Positions 33,866 through 43,352 are shown, numbered from the stretch's first letter. The stretch: DNA of 64,000 nucleotides from Klebsiella huaxiensis (GCF_003261575.2 NZ_CP036175.1:1860001-1924000); one strand, 5' to 3'. Numbers and translations are program-made. The notes: generated by a model not told the origin, from the letters alone.

Positions 33866-34561
33866 TTATCCGACTATCGCCAAAATTATCGGAAACAAAA
33901 ACGGTGCAATCAGCGAGGTGATAATCCCGCAAAGTACCAGCGCCAGCGAGCTGAACGCCCCTTCCTGATAGTCGAGCTCTGCACAGCGAGCGGTCCCTAA
34001 TGCGTGGGATGCGGTACCCATCGACAGCCCGCGTGAGGCTTTGGTGTGGATACGCATCAGGTTCAGTAGGGTATGACCGAACACCGCCCCGAGAATACCG
34101 ACGAAAATAACGCACACGGCGCTGATCGCCGGAATACCGCCAATGCTGCTGCTCACCGCCATGGCAATCGGCGTGGTGACCGATTTTGGCAAAATAGAAG
34201 CAGCAATCTGCGGAGTCGCACCCATCAGCAATGCAACGGTGGTGCCGGTGACCATCGCCACCACGCTACCAATAAAGCAGATGGTAATGATGGACTTCCA
34301 GCGGGCGCGGATCTGGTGCAGTTGCTCATACAAAGGAAAGGCGAGTGCAACTACCGCCGGTTGCAGCAGGTCGTTAAGAATTTTGCTGCCGAGGAAATAG
34401 CGCTCGTAGGAGATACCGGTTATCAGCAGAAAAGGAATCAGTACTACCATCGCCACCAGCAGCGGGTTGAGCAGCGGAAATTTAAACCGCGCCGCCAGCT
34501 TGCGGGCGAGGAAAAAGACCGCTAGCGTGAGCGGCAACGACCACCAGATTTCATGGATCAT
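33866..34561 (-). CDS. yohK: LrgB-family membrane protein YohK
   Basis: This 231-residue polytopic membrane protein belongs to the LrgB/CidB family (AVALAFPLYEQL, SVTTPIAMAVSSSIGGIPA, GTASHALGTARC). Partner LrgA-like YohJ is encoded just upstream with a four-base overlap, the usual holin-like pair. E. coli work links YohJK to 3-hydroxypropionate tolerance/export; I state that from memory only. Confidence 0.93.
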   Translation of the reverse strand: MIHEIWWSLPLTLAVFFLARKLAARFKFPLLNPLLVAMVVLIPFLLITGISYERYFLGSKILNDLLQPAVVALAFPLYEQLHQIRARWKSIITICFIGSVVAMVTGTTVALLMGATPQIAASILPKSVTTPIAMAVSSSIGGIPAISAVCVIFVGILGAVFGHTLLNLMRIHTKASRGLSMGTASHALGTARCAELDYQEGAFSSLALVLCGIITSLIAPFLFPIILAIVG

Positions 34562-34956
34562 TTATCACGTCCTTTTTGCCCGACCACTTTGCGCTCTCCG
34601 TGAACCAGGTGCGAGCTCCAGCTGACCACCAAAAAGACCACCAGCGTGCTTATCGCACAGGAGACCACTACCGGGCCGAACTGCGCGCGTAGTAAATCCC
34701 AATATTGCATAACGCCTACGCCGATGGGCACAAACAGCAATGCCATATAGCGGATCAGAACATTGCAGCCGGGGTTAACCCACTGCGCGGGCATGATTTG
34801 CAACGCCAGTAAAAAGAACAAAATCAACATGCCAATAATGCTGCCAGGGATCGTTATCGGCAGAAGGGAGGAGATAAAAATACCGGCATATAAACAAGCA
34901 TATATCAGCACGAAAGCGCGCAGATACTGCCAGACAATAATCAGTGATTGACTCAT
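34558..34956 (-). CDS. yohJ: LrgA-family membrane protein YohJ
   Basis: This 132-residue protein with four hydrophobic spans belongs to the LrgA/CidA family (LPITIPGSIIGMLILF, NVLIRYMALLFVPIGVGVM, split here). The ATG at 34956 gives the E. coli length; the longer frame to 34992 is not supported by similarity. It is cotranscribed with yohK. Confidence 0.93.
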   Translation of the reverse strand: MSQSLIIVWQYLRAFVLIYACLYAGIFISSLLPITIPGSIIGMLILFFLLALQIMPAQWVNPGCNVLIRYMALLFVPIGVGVMQYWDLLRAQFGPVVVSCAISTLVVFLVVSWSSHLVHGERKVVGQKGRDK

Positions 34957-35077
34957 GGTAATAACCCTTGATGAACCATATTCATCATACAATTAAACCC
35001 AAAAATGTGCTACCGATCACATCATGAATTCTACGCATACCTGAGATAGAGATCTGGAACACTTGATCATACTGATT

Positions 35078-35995
35078 TCAGGGCGACGGCTGCAGGGATA
35101 GATAATGAAGAAAGCGGTTAAGTGCAAGTGATGGCGCTTCACTTTTTCGCCAGAACACGCCAACGCTACCTTTTTGTTCAATGCGCGGCAAATTAAGAAT
35201 CACCAGTTGGTGCTGCGCGGCGTAGCGCTGGGCCAGGCGCAATGAAAGAATCGATACCATATCGCTGCTTTGTAGCAGGTTGCTGGTGACGTTCATCGAT
35301 GCTGATTCGATAGTGTTTTCCGGCAGCATTACGCCATTATCCACCAGCGCATTATCAATGCTCAGGCGAATCGGCGTGCCGGTTGGCCAGACAATCCAGC
35401 GCCAGTGGGCGAGGTCGGCCCAGCTTAAGCGCAGTTTTTCTGCCAGCGGGTGGTCGGGACGGGCGACGAAGCACACCGGCTCGGTGTAGAGCACCCGGTA
35501 GCTCAGCGGCAGTTCCAGCGCTCGCCCGCCGACCCGGCCAACCACCACATCAACCACGCCGGCGAGCAGATCGTTGAGCAACGGCGTCATCACTTTCTCT
35601 TCGATATTAAGATGTAGAGTCGGCATCTCTTTGAGCAGTTCGAGGATTGCCTGCGAGACGCAGTCGGTCGCCACCGGCGAACAGCCGATCATCAGGCTGC
35701 CAACCTGTCCACCCTGTTTAAAACGCTCAATTTCATACTGCGACCGCGACATATCGTTAATTAACCGCTGAGCATGCTGAAGTAACAGTTTTCCGCCTTC
35801 CGTCGTGCGCAGGCCCTTGCTATGTCGTTCAAACAGAGTGATGCCAACTTCGTCTTCAAACTGGCTTAGCCATTTGGAAAGGGCGGGCTGAGTGATGTTC
35901 ATCATTTTAGCCACTTGCGTGAGGTTGCCCTGCTCCCCCAGCGCGACCAGCATCTGTAGATGGTGCCGCTTCAATTTCTGCGTCCAGTCTGCCAT
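35078..35995 (-). CDS. mhbR: LysR-family regulator of the 3-hydroxybenzoate operon
   Basis: This 305-residue LysR-type protein has a DNA-binding domain MADWTQKLKRHHLQMLVALG... with LTQVAKMMNITQPALSKWL, followed by an effector domain. It is divergent from the mhb catabolic genes, with a 126-base gap, matching MhbR in the Klebsiella mhbRTDHIM locus. A transcriptional activator responding to 3-hydroxybenzoate or gentisate is expected. An in-frame extension to 36145 overlaps mhbT and is rejected. Confidence 0.87.
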   Translation of the reverse strand: MADWTQKLKRHHLQMLVALGEQGNLTQVAKMMNITQPALSKWLSQFEDEVGITLFERHSKGLRTTEGGKLLLQHAQRLINDMSRSQYEIERFKQGGQVGSLMIGCSPVATDCVSQAILELLKEMPTLHLNIEEKVMTPLLNDLLAGVVDVVVGRVGGRALELPLSYRVLYTEPVCFVARPDHPLAEKLRLSWADLAHWRWIVWPTGTPIRLSIDNALVDNGVMLPENTIESASMNVTSNLLQSSDMVSILSLRLAQRYAAQHQLVILNLPRIEQKGSVGVFWRKSEAPSLALNRFLHYLSLQPSP

Positions 35996-36121
35996 TTGCG
36001 ATAACCTCCAGGTTATGTCTATGCCCGAAATACCATTGTACATTTCATTGCTTGAGTTACAAAATCGCAACATAAAAGAAATAAATACAACATCTACCCC
36101 TACCTGCACTGAGGCATAACG

Positions 36122-37480
36122 ATGACTCAACGACTTGAATTGCAAACGCTATTGAATGCCGTACCGGTCGGAGCCCGCCAATGGCGCGTGATTATCTGCT
36201 GTTTTCTGGTGGTCATGCTGGATGGCTTCGATACCGCGGCCATTGGTTTTATCGCACCGGATATCCGCAGCCACTGGCAGTTAACTGCGGGTGACCTCGC
36301 CCCGTTATTTGGCGCAGGATTATTGGGTTTAACCGCCGGGGCGCTGCTTTGCGGCCCGCTTTCTGACCGCTTTGGCCGCAAACGGGTGATTGAGTTTTGC
36401 GTGGCCTTGTTCGGTTTGTTTAGCCTGCTTTCTGCTTTTTCCCCTGACCTTGAGACGCTGGTTATCCTGCGCTTCCTGACAGGACTGGGCTTAGGCGGCG
36501 CGATGCCTAATACCATCACCATGACCTCAGAATACTTGCCTGCCCGGCGGCGCGGGGCGCTGGTGACCCTGATGTTTTGCGGCTTCACCCTTGGCTCGGC
36601 GCTTGGCGGCGTGGTCAGCGCCCAACTGGTGCCGCTGATTGGCTGGCACGGTATTCTGGTGCTGGGCGGTGTTCTCCCGCTGATGCTGGCGGTGGCGCTG
36701 GTGCCGCTGCTTTCTGAATCACCGCGCTGGCAAATTCGCCGTCAGCTGCCGCAAGCGGTTATCGCCAGAACCGTTGGCGCGATAACCGGCGAACGCTACA
36801 ACGACGCCCATTTCTGGCTTGATGAGCCTGCCGCTGGTGCGAAAGGCAGCATTCGCCAGCTGTTTGCCGGGCGTCAGTTACCCATCACCTTAATGTTATG
36901 GGTAGTGTTCTTTATGAGCCTGCTGATTATCTATCTGCTCTCCAGCTGGATGCCGACGCTGCTTAATCATCGCGGGATTGATTTACAACATGCCTCGTGG
37001 GTCACCGCTGCCTTCCAGATTGGCGGTACCTTTGGCGCGCTGCTGCTCGGCGTGCTGATGGATCGCTTCAATCCTTATCGGGTGCTGGCGCTGAGCTACG
37101 GTCTGGGGGCGGTCTGTATCGTCATGATTGGCCTGAGCGAGAACGGCTTGTGGCTGATGGCGCTGGCGATTTTCGGCACCGGCATTGGTATCAGCGGCTC
37201 TCAGGTGGGTCTTAATGCGCTAACCGCAACGTTGTACCCCACGCAAAGCCGCGCCACCGGCGTGAGCTGGTCCAACGCCGTGGGTCGCTGCGGAGCCATC
37301 GTTGGCTCACTCTCCGGCGGCGTGATGATGGCGATGAATTTCTCTTTCGACACCCTGTTTTTTGTTATCGCAGTACCGGCCGTTGTTAGCGCCGTGATGC
37401 TTATTCTGCTGACGCTTGCCGTCCGCAACCCGACATCTGTACCTGCCGCGCTGCCTTCTGCAGGCATCGTGAATAAATAA
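36122..37480 (+). CDS. mhbT: Aromatic acid/H+ symporter (3-hydroxybenzoate transporter) MhbT
   Basis: This 452-residue major facilitator protein of the aromatic acid symporter family has twelve hydrophobic spans, the motif DGFDTAAIGF in span 1 and GPLSDRFGRKRV in loop 2-3, both typical of PcaK/BenK/GenK-type carriers. It is first in the mhb catabolic operon, so 3-hydroxybenzoate uptake is the likely role. It precedes mhbD by 14 bases. Confidence 0.9.
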   Translation: MTQRLELQTLLNAVPVGARQWRVIICCFLVVMLDGFDTAAIGFIAPDIRSHWQLTAGDLAPLFGAGLLGLTAGALLCGPLSDRFGRKRVIEFCVALFGLFSLLSAFSPDLETLVILRFLTGLGLGGAMPNTITMTSEYLPARRRGALVTLMFCGFTLGSALGGVVSAQLVPLIGWHGILVLGGVLPLMLAVALVPLLSESPRWQIRRQLPQAVIARTVGAITGERYNDAHFWLDEPAAGAKGSIRQLFAGRQLPITLMLWVVFFMSLLIIYLLSSWMPTLLNHRGIDLQHASWVTAAFQIGGTFGALLLGVLMDRFNPYRVLALSYGLGAVCIVMIGLSENGLWLMALAIFGTGIGISGSQVGLNALTATLYPTQSRATGVSWSNAVGRCGAIVGSLSGGVMMAMNFSFDTLFFVIAVPAVVSAVMLILLTLAVRNPTSVPAALPSAGIVNK

Positions 37481-37494
37481 TAAGGAGAACGCTC

Positions 37495-38532
37495 ATGTCC
37501 CGATCCACCACGGAAGCACACAACGGCCGTCAGCAGTTTTACCAGCATATTTCCGGACAAAACCTGACGCCGCTTTGGGAATCGCTGCACCACCTGGTGC
37601 CGAAAACGCCAAACGCCACCTGCGCGCCAGCTTACTGGAATTATCAGGAGATTCGTCCGCTACTGTTGGAAAGCGGTGAGCTAATTGGCGCGAAAGAAGC
37701 AGTGCGCCGCGTGCTGGTGCTGGAGAATCCGGCGCTGCGCGGACAGTCATCGATTACTTCATCGTTGTACGCCGGTTTACAGCTGATCATGCCCGGTGAA
37801 GTGGCACCGAGCCACCGCCATAACCAGTCGGCGCTGCGCTTTGTTGTTGAAGGTGAAGGGGCGTTTACCGCCGTCGACGGCGAACGCACGCAAATGCGCG
37901 CCGGCGACTTTATCCTGACGCCGCAGTGGCGCTGGCACGACCACGGCAACCCCGGCAATGAACCGGTTATCTGGCTGGATGGTTTAGACCTGCCGCTGGT
38001 GAACTATCTGGGCTGCGGCTTTGCTGAAGATTACCCGGAAGAGCAGCAGCCGATAACCCGTAAAGAAGGGGATTATCTGCCGCGTTATGCCGCCAATATG
38101 CTGCCGCTGCGCCATCAGTCCGGTAACTCCTCGCCCATTTTTAACTATCGCTATGACCGCAGCCGCGAAGCGCTGCATGACCTGATGCGTATGGGCGATG
38201 CTGATGAGTGGGACGGCTACAAGATGCGTTACGTCAACCCGGTTACCGGCGGCTACCCGATGCCGTCGATGGGCGCATTCCTGCAGCTGTTGCCAAAAGG
38301 GTTTAGTTCACGTGCGGCGAAAACCACCGACAGCACTGTTTATCACGTGGTGGAAGGCAGCGGCCAGGTGACCATTGGCGAACAATCCTTCTCTTTCCAG
38401 GCAAAAGATATCTTCGTCGTGCCGACCTGGCATGCCGTCTCTTTTATCTCTGCCGAAGATACCGTGTTATTCAGCTTTTCGGATCGTCCTGTGCAGGAAG
38501 CTCTCGGCCTGTTCCGCGAAGCGCGTTATTAA
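37495..38532 (+). CDS. mhbD: Gentisate 1,2-dioxygenase MhbD
   Basis: This 345-residue bicupin enzyme opens the ring of gentisate to maleylpyruvate using Fe(II) and O2. The iron-binding cupin motif is seen as PSHRHNQSALRF (His107, His109) and WRWHDHGN (His148 and His150). A second cupin lies near the C-terminus (YHVVEGSGQVTIGEQ). The length fits the family. RBS AAGGAGA precedes the ATG. Confidence 0.94.
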   Translation: MSRSTTEAHNGRQQFYQHISGQNLTPLWESLHHLVPKTPNATCAPAYWNYQEIRPLLLESGELIGAKEAVRRVLVLENPALRGQSSITSSLYAGLQLIMPGEVAPSHRHNQSALRFVVEGEGAFTAVDGERTQMRAGDFILTPQWRWHDHGNPGNEPVIWLDGLDLPLVNYLGCGFAEDYPEEQQPITRKEGDYLPRYAANMLPLRHQSGNSSPIFNYRYDRSREALHDLMRMGDADEWDGYKMRYVNPVTGGYPMPSMGAFLQLLPKGFSSRAAKTTDSTVYHVVEGSGQVTIGEQSFSFQAKDIFVVPTWHAVSFISAEDTVLFSFSDRPVQEALGLFREARY

Positions 38533-38556
38533 AAATTAAGAATAAGGAAAAGACTC

Positions 38557-39255
38557 ATGACTCAATATGTTTTTGCACCCCAGGCCCCGATTAGCGTTCC
38601 GGTTGTTGGCAGCGATGAGCAGTTTCCGGTACGCCGCGTTTACTGCGTTGGTCGCAACTATGCCGCCCACGCTCGTGAAATGGGCTTTGACCCGGATCGC
38701 GAACCGCCGTTCTTCTTCTGCAAACCCGCCGATGCGGTGGTACCGGTTGCCGCTAGGGAAACGCTGAGCCTGCCGTACCCATCGCAAACGGATAACTATC
38801 ACTATGAAATTGAGCTGGTGGTGGCGATTGGCAAAAAAGGCAGCGATATCCCGCTGGAGCAGGCTCATGAATACGTTTGGGGCTACGCCACCGGCCTGGA
38901 TATGACCCGCCGCGACCGTCAGATGGAAATGCGCCAGATGGGCCGTCCGTGGGAAATCGGTAAAGCCTTTGATCTTTCCGCGCCGATTGCGCCACTGCAT
39001 AAAGCGGATACGGCGGACGTTAACGAGGCCGGAATTTGGTTGCAGGTCAATGGCGAAGATCAGCAGCGCAGCGATATCCGCCATCTGATTTGGTCGGTCA
39101 ATGAGACCATCAGTTATCTGTCCGGTTTCTTTGAGCTGCAGCCCGGCGACCTGATTTTCACCGGTACTCCGGAAGGCGTTGGCGCGGTGGTGAAAGGCGA
39201 TGTCATCACCGGCAACGTAGAGGGACTAACGCCGATCTCCGTTCGCGTGGTGTGA
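38557..39255 (+). CDS. mhbH: Fumarylpyruvate hydrolase MhbH
   Basis: This 232-residue FAH-superfamily hydrolase cleaves fumarylpyruvate to fumarate and pyruvate. YCVGRNYAAHAREMG, the metal-binding YHYEIELVVAIG and RDRQMEMRQMGRPWEIGKAFD, and FTGTPEGVGAVVKGD mark the fold. It lies between dioxygenase and isomerase genes, completing the gentisate pathway. Confidence 0.93.
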   Translation: MTQYVFAPQAPISVPVVGSDEQFPVRRVYCVGRNYAAHAREMGFDPDREPPFFFCKPADAVVPVAARETLSLPYPSQTDNYHYEIELVVAIGKKGSDIPLEQAHEYVWGYATGLDMTRRDRQMEMRQMGRPWEIGKAFDLSAPIAPLHKADTADVNEAGIWLQVNGEDQQRSDIRHLIWSVNETISYLSGFFELQPGDLIFTGTPEGVGAVVKGDVITGNVEGLTPISVRVV

Positions 39256-39263
39256 GGTGAATG

Positions 39264-39908
39264 ATGAAGCTGTACAGCTTTTTTAATAGTTCCGCGTCCT
39301 ACCGCGTGCGGATTGCGCTGGCGCTGAAAGGCATCGACTACCAGAGCGTGGGCGTGAATATCCGCATCGGCCAGCAGAACGCGCTGGAATATCGGCGGCT
39401 GAATCCGGTTGGCCTGGTGCCGACGCTGATTACCGATGAGGGCGAATCCCTCGGCCAGTCGCTGGCGATTGTGGACTGGCTTGACCGCCACTATCCGCAG
39501 CCGCAACTGCTGCCGCAGGAGGATATTGCGCGGATGCGAGTGCTGGAGATTGTTTATGCCATCGCCTGCGATATCCACCCGATTAATAATATGCGCGTTT
39601 TGCGCTACCTTGGCGACGAGCTGAAGGTGAGCGAAGAGGATAAAAAACGCTGGTATGCGCACTGGATCCAGCAGGGATTGAGCGCCGTGGAGCAGCTGTT
39701 GCGCCACGCCAAATCCGGCAATTTCTGCGTGGGTGATACGCCAACTTTGGCCGACTGCTGCCTGGTGCCGCAGTGGGCTAACGCTTTGCGAATGGGCTGC
39801 GATCTGAGCCACTACCCACGCTGTCAGGCGGTCTATGACGCCTGCACCCGGCTCCCGGCGTTCATCGCCGCCGCGCCGGAAAACCAACAAGATAAGATCC
39901 CGGCTTAG
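39264..39908 (+). CDS. mhbI: Maleylpyruvate isomerase MhbI (GST family)
   Basis: This 214-residue zeta-class glutathione transferase-like enzyme isomerises maleylpyruvate to fumarylpyruvate with glutathione. The N-terminal SSASYRVRIALALKG carries the zeta-class active-site motif. GESLGQSLAIVDWLD and the C-terminal FCVGDTPTLADCCLVPQW also fit. Tandem ATGs at 39261 and 39264 are both possible; GAGGTG spacing favours the second. Confidence 0.92.
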   Translation: MKLYSFFNSSASYRVRIALALKGIDYQSVGVNIRIGQQNALEYRRLNPVGLVPTLITDEGESLGQSLAIVDWLDRHYPQPQLLPQEDIARMRVLEIVYAIACDIHPINNMRVLRYLGDELKVSEEDKKRWYAHWIQQGLSAVEQLLRHAKSGNFCVGDTPTLADCCLVPQWANALRMGCDLSHYPRCQAVYDACTRLPAFIAAAPENQQDKIPA

Positions 39909-39916
39909 GAGGCAAC

Positions 39917-41110
39917 ATGGCAAAAGTGATGCGAGCAATCATTGTCGGCGGCGGTATTGGCGGGGCGGCAACGGCGCTCTCTCTGGCGCGTCAGGGAATC
40001 AAGGTGATGCTATTAGAAAAGGCCCACGAAATTGGCGAAATCGGCGCGGGGATCCAGCTTGGGCCAAATGCCTTCTCGGCGCTGGATAGCCTTGGCGTTG
40101 GCGAAGTCGCCCGCCAGCGAGCGGTATTTACCGATCACATCACGATGATGGATGCGGTAAACGGCGAAGAGGTGGTGCATATTGAGACCGGGCAGGCCTT
40201 CCGCGACCATTTCGGTGGCCCGTATGCGGTTATCCATCGGGTGGATATCCACGCCACCGTCTGGGAAGCCGTACTGACCCACCCGGGCGTCGAGTATCGC
40301 ACGTCGACGCAGGTGGTGGATATCCGCCAGACCGCCAACGACGTGACCGTTTTTGATGACAAAGGGAACTGCTGGACGGCGGATATCTTGATCGGCTGCG
40401 ACGGCGTGAAGTCAGTGGTGCGCCAGAGCCTGCTCGGCGATACGCCGCGGGTGACCGGCCACGTAGTGTATCGCGCGGTGGTCGATGCCGCCGATATGCC
40501 GGAAGATTTACGTATTAATGCGCCGGTTCTGTGGGCCGGGCCACACTGCCACCTGGTGCATTACCCGCTACGCGGTGGCAAGCAGTACAACCTGGTGGTG
40601 ACCTTTCATAGCCGCGAAAAAGAAGAGTGGGGCGTGCGTGACGGCAGTAAAGAGGAGGTGCTCTCCTACTTTAAAGGCATTCATCCTCGACCCCGGCAGA
40701 TGCTGGACAAACCCACCTCCTGGCGCCGCTGGTCTACCGCCGACCGCGAGCCGGTAGAAAAATGGGGCAACGATCGCATTACGCTGGTCGGCGATGCCGC
40801 GCACCCGGTGGCGCAGTATATGGCTCAGGGGGCCTGCATGGCGCTGGAGGATGCGGTTACCTTAGGTAAAGCGCTGGCGGAGTGCGATGGTGATGCCGCC
40901 CGTGCCTTTGCGCTGTATGAATCGGTACGTATCCCGCGCACCGCGCGTATCGTCTGGTCGACTCGCGAAATGGGGAGGGTTTATCATGCCGCCGGAGTGG
41001 AGCGCCAGGTGCGCAACCTGTTGTGGAAAGGCAAAACCCAGAGTGAGTTTTATCGCGGCATCGAGTGGCTGTACGGCTGGAAAGAGGATAACTGCCTGGA
41101 AGCTCGTTAA
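39917..41110 (+). CDS. mhbM: 3-hydroxybenzoate 6-monooxygenase MhbM
   Basis: This 397-residue FAD monooxygenase hydroxylates 3-hydroxybenzoate to gentisate using NADH and O2. The Rossmann motif is IIVGGGIGGAATALSLARQG, the DG motif is LIGCDGVKSVVRQ, and the second FAD motif is VGDAAHPVAQYMAQGACMA. Length and order match mhbM of Klebsiella. It is the last gene of the operon. Confidence 0.93.
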   Translation: MAKVMRAIIVGGGIGGAATALSLARQGIKVMLLEKAHEIGEIGAGIQLGPNAFSALDSLGVGEVARQRAVFTDHITMMDAVNGEEVVHIETGQAFRDHFGGPYAVIHRVDIHATVWEAVLTHPGVEYRTSTQVVDIRQTANDVTVFDDKGNCWTADILIGCDGVKSVVRQSLLGDTPRVTGHVVYRAVVDAADMPEDLRINAPVLWAGPHCHLVHYPLRGGKQYNLVVTFHSREKEEWGVRDGSKEEVLSYFKGIHPRPRQMLDKPTSWRRWSTADREPVEKWGNDRITLVGDAAHPVAQYMAQGACMALEDAVTLGKALAECDGDAARAFALYESVRIPRTARIVWSTREMGRVYHAAGVERQVRNLLWKGKTQSEFYRGIEWLYGWKEDNCLEAR

Positions 41111-41149
41111 CCCGCAGTGCGTTTCTCCGGCGGTGCGATCTGCGGGCCG

Positions 41150-41185
41150 GTAGCCGGGACAGATGCGTAGCATCGCCTCCGGGAA
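41150..41185. repeat. REP-like palindrome after mhbM
   Basis: GTAGCCGGGACAGATGCG and CATCGCCTCCGGGAA form the arms of a Klebsiella-type REP unit like those at 49086-49519, 51968-52057, 57000-57099 and 61181-61356. Confidence 0.7.
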
Positions 41186-41216
41186 AACCGACATCGCCCC
41201 TTTCAACCCGCCCCGG

Positions 41217-41245
41217 GAGGCGCTACCATAGCGCCTCTTTTTTTC
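41217..41245 (+). terminator. Intrinsic terminator before dusC
   Basis: GAGGCGCTA (41217-41225) and TAGCGCCTC (41229-41237) pair around a CCA loop, followed by about eight T residues. It ends the mhb operon 19 bases before the dusC start. Confidence 0.9.
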
Positions 41246-41263
41246 CGGGCAATGATAAACAAT

Positions 41264-42211
41264 ATGCGTGTATTACTGGCGCCGATGGAAGGCGTGCTCG
41301 ATTCGCTGGTGCGCGAGCTGCTGACCGAAGTGAATGATTACGATCTCTGCATCACCGAATTTTTACGCGTGGTCGATCAACTTCTGCCGGTAAAATCATT
41401 CTATAAACTGTGCCCGGAGCTGCATAACCATAGCCTGACGCCATCCGGCACCCGCGTGCGCGTACAACTGCTCGGGCAGTATCCGCAATGGCTGGCGGAA
41501 AATGCCGCCCGCGCGGTTGAGCTGGGATCCTGGGGCGTCGATCTTAACTGTGGCTGTCCGTCGAAGCTGGTCAACGGCAGCGGCGGCGGGGCGACGTTAC
41601 TCAAAGATCCGGAACTTATCTATCGTGGCGCGAAAGCGATGCGTGAAGCGGTCCCGGATCATCTACCGGTGACGGTCAAAGTGCGTCTTGGCTGGGACAG
41701 CGGCGATCGGCGCTTTGAAATTGCCGACGCGGTCCAGCAGGCGGGAGCCAGCGAACTGGTGGTCCACGGTCGCACCAAAGAGGACGGCTATAAATCGGAG
41801 CGTATTAACTGGCAGGCCATCGGCGAAATTCGTCAGCGTCTGACCATTCCGGTGGTCGCCAACGGTGAGATCTGGGACTGGCAGAGTGCTCAGGATTGTC
41901 TGGCGGCGACCGGCTGCGATTCGGTGATGATTGGCCGCGGTGCGCTGAACGTACCAAACTTAAGCCGGGTGATAAAATATAACGAACCGCGCATGCCCTG
42001 GCCTCAGGTCGTCGAGCTGCTGCAAAAATATACCCGGCTGGAAAAGCAGGGCGACACCGGCCTTTATCATGTTGCGCGTATAAAACAATGGTTAAGCTAT
42101 TTGCGCAAAGAATACCTTGAAGCCTCTGAGCTTTTCAGCGCGGTACGCACCTTGCAGGACTCAGCGAGCATTGCACGCACAATTAACGGCTGGCGTAACG
42201 AAACTATCTGA
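41264..42211 (+). CDS. dusC: tRNA-dihydrouridine(16) synthase DusC
   Basis: This 315-residue FMN enzyme reduces uridine 16 in tRNA. APMEGVLDSLVREL, DLNCGCPSK with the catalytic Cys, VKVRLGWDSG, VHGRTKEDGY and ANGEIWDW are Dus family motifs, and the sequence tracks E. coli DusC. The ATG at 41264 gives the E. coli start MRVLLAPMEG; an ATG at 41252 adds four residues. Confidence 0.96.
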   Translation: MRVLLAPMEGVLDSLVRELLTEVNDYDLCITEFLRVVDQLLPVKSFYKLCPELHNHSLTPSGTRVRVQLLGQYPQWLAENAARAVELGSWGVDLNCGCPSKLVNGSGGGATLLKDPELIYRGAKAMREAVPDHLPVTVKVRLGWDSGDRRFEIADAVQQAGASELVVHGRTKEDGYKSERINWQAIGEIRQRLTIPVVANGEIWDWQSAQDCLAATGCDSVMIGRGALNVPNLSRVIKYNEPRMPWPQVVELLQKYTRLEKQGDTGLYHVARIKQWLSYLRKEYLEASELFSAVRTLQDSASIARTINGWRNETI

Positions 42212-42276
42212 CCTGCATCACATTTTTCTGTTTGTCCCGTTGAGGTTACCCCGCGGACAGTGAAATACTCACTACC

Positions 42277-42339
42277 GATTGTTACTGCTTCGGCAGGCAA
42301 AACCTGATTTCCTGGCATCTGTCGGGGTCAGGTTTTTTT
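42277..42339 (+). promoter_or_regulatory. BglG antiterminator target and terminator upstream of bglG
   Basis: ATTGTTACTGCTTCGGCAGG followed by CAAAACC is a ribonucleic antiterminator (RAT) sequence of the Bgl/Sac type. It overlaps the left arm of a terminator, AAAACCTGA...TCAGGTTTTTTT (42298-42339). When BglG binds the RAT the terminator cannot form and bglG is transcribed. Confidence 0.9.
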
Positions 42340-42354
42340 GTTTTTGGGGTTCAT

Positions 42355-43188
42355 ATGCAAATCGCCAAAGTACTTAATAATAATGTAGTGGTGGTTGTAG
42401 ATGAGCAGCAGCGCGAACAGGTGGTCATGGGCCGAGGACTTGCCTTTCAAAAACGCGTTGGTGACTCTCTTGATGAAAGTAAAATTGAAAAGGTCTTCGC
42501 GCTGCAGAGCGATGAACTGGTTGGCCGTTTAGGCGAATTACTCAGTCAGATACCATTAGAAGTGATGACCACCTGCGATCGGATTATCGATCTGGCACGT
42601 GGTCGTCTCGGTAAGTTACAGGACAGTTTGTACATTACCCTGACCGATCACTGCCATTTTGCGATTGAGCGGCAGAAGAAGGGCCTCGCGATTCGTAATG
42701 TGCTGCTATGGGAAATTAAGCGGCTGTACCCGAAGGAATTTGAGTTAGGGCAGGAAGCGCGGACGATTATCGCCAAAAGGCTCGGGGTTGAACTCGCCGA
42801 AGATGAAGCCGGGTTTATCGCCCTGCATCTGGTCACGGCGCAGCTCAACAGCGAAATGCCTGAGGTGATGCATGTTACCCGGGTGATGCAGGAGATCCTG
42901 CAACTGGTGAAGTATCAGCTGACGCTTAACTATGACGAAGAGTCATTGAGCTACCAGCGCTTTGTCACTCATCTCAAGTTTTTCGCCCAGCGTATGCTGA
43001 CGCGAACGGTTGTCGAAGATGATGATGTGACGCTGCACAGCGCGGTAAAGGATAACTACCCTAAAGCGTGGAAGTGTGCGGAAACCGTCGCCCGGCACCT
43101 GCAAAAAAGCTACCAGCGGCCGCTGACGACGGAAGAAATTATGTTTCTCGCCATTCATATTGAACGAGTGAGAAAAGAGGGGCGCTAA
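42355..43188 (+). CDS. bglG: Transcriptional antiterminator BglG
   Basis: This 277-residue RNA-binding regulator has an N-terminal CAT domain (KVLNNNVVVVVDEQQREQVVMGRGLAFQ) and two PRD domains with conserved histidines (LTDHCHFAIER, IALHLVTAQ, ThrHLKFFAQR and AIHIERVRKEGR). It is phosphorylated by the BglF permease, inactive without beta-glucoside. Close to E. coli BglG (278). Confidence 0.95.
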   Translation: MQIAKVLNNNVVVVVDEQQREQVVMGRGLAFQKRVGDSLDESKIEKVFALQSDELVGRLGELLSQIPLEVMTTCDRIIDLARGRLGKLQDSLYITLTDHCHFAIERQKKGLAIRNVLLWEIKRLYPKEFELGQEARTIIAKRLGVELAEDEAGFIALHLVTAQLNSEMPEVMHVTRVMQEILQLVKYQLTLNYDEESLSYQRFVTHLKFFAQRMLTRTVVEDDDVTLHSAVKDNYPKAWKCAETVARHLQKSYQRPLTTEEIMFLAIHIERVRKEGR

Positions 43189-43228
43189 TCGCTTATCGGG
43201 CCTGGCTCTTAGCACCTTCATTAAAACT

Positions 43229-43298
43229 GGATTGTTACTGCATCATGCAGGCAAAACCTGAGCGCAACGCCAACCCGGCGTTGTTCTCGGGTTTTTTT
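43229..43298 (+). promoter_or_regulatory. Second RAT/terminator switch, between bglG and bglF
   Basis: GGATTGTTACTGCATCATGC then AGGCAAAACC is a second RAT (43229-43258), overlapping a terminator with an AACGCC/GGCGTT inner stem and AAAACC/GGTTTT outer stem ending in seven T residues at 43298. The double-switch layout is the same as in E. coli bgl. Confidence 0.9.
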
Positions 43299-43352
43299 AT
43301 TTTTAATACTCAGTTAACGATGCCTGCGGGCAGCGGATGTAAGGAAAACAGC

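Noticed and set aside
43245..43352. N-terminal extension of BglF
   Set aside because: The extra codons come from the RAT/terminator sequence; the ATG at 43353 gives the known EIIB start.
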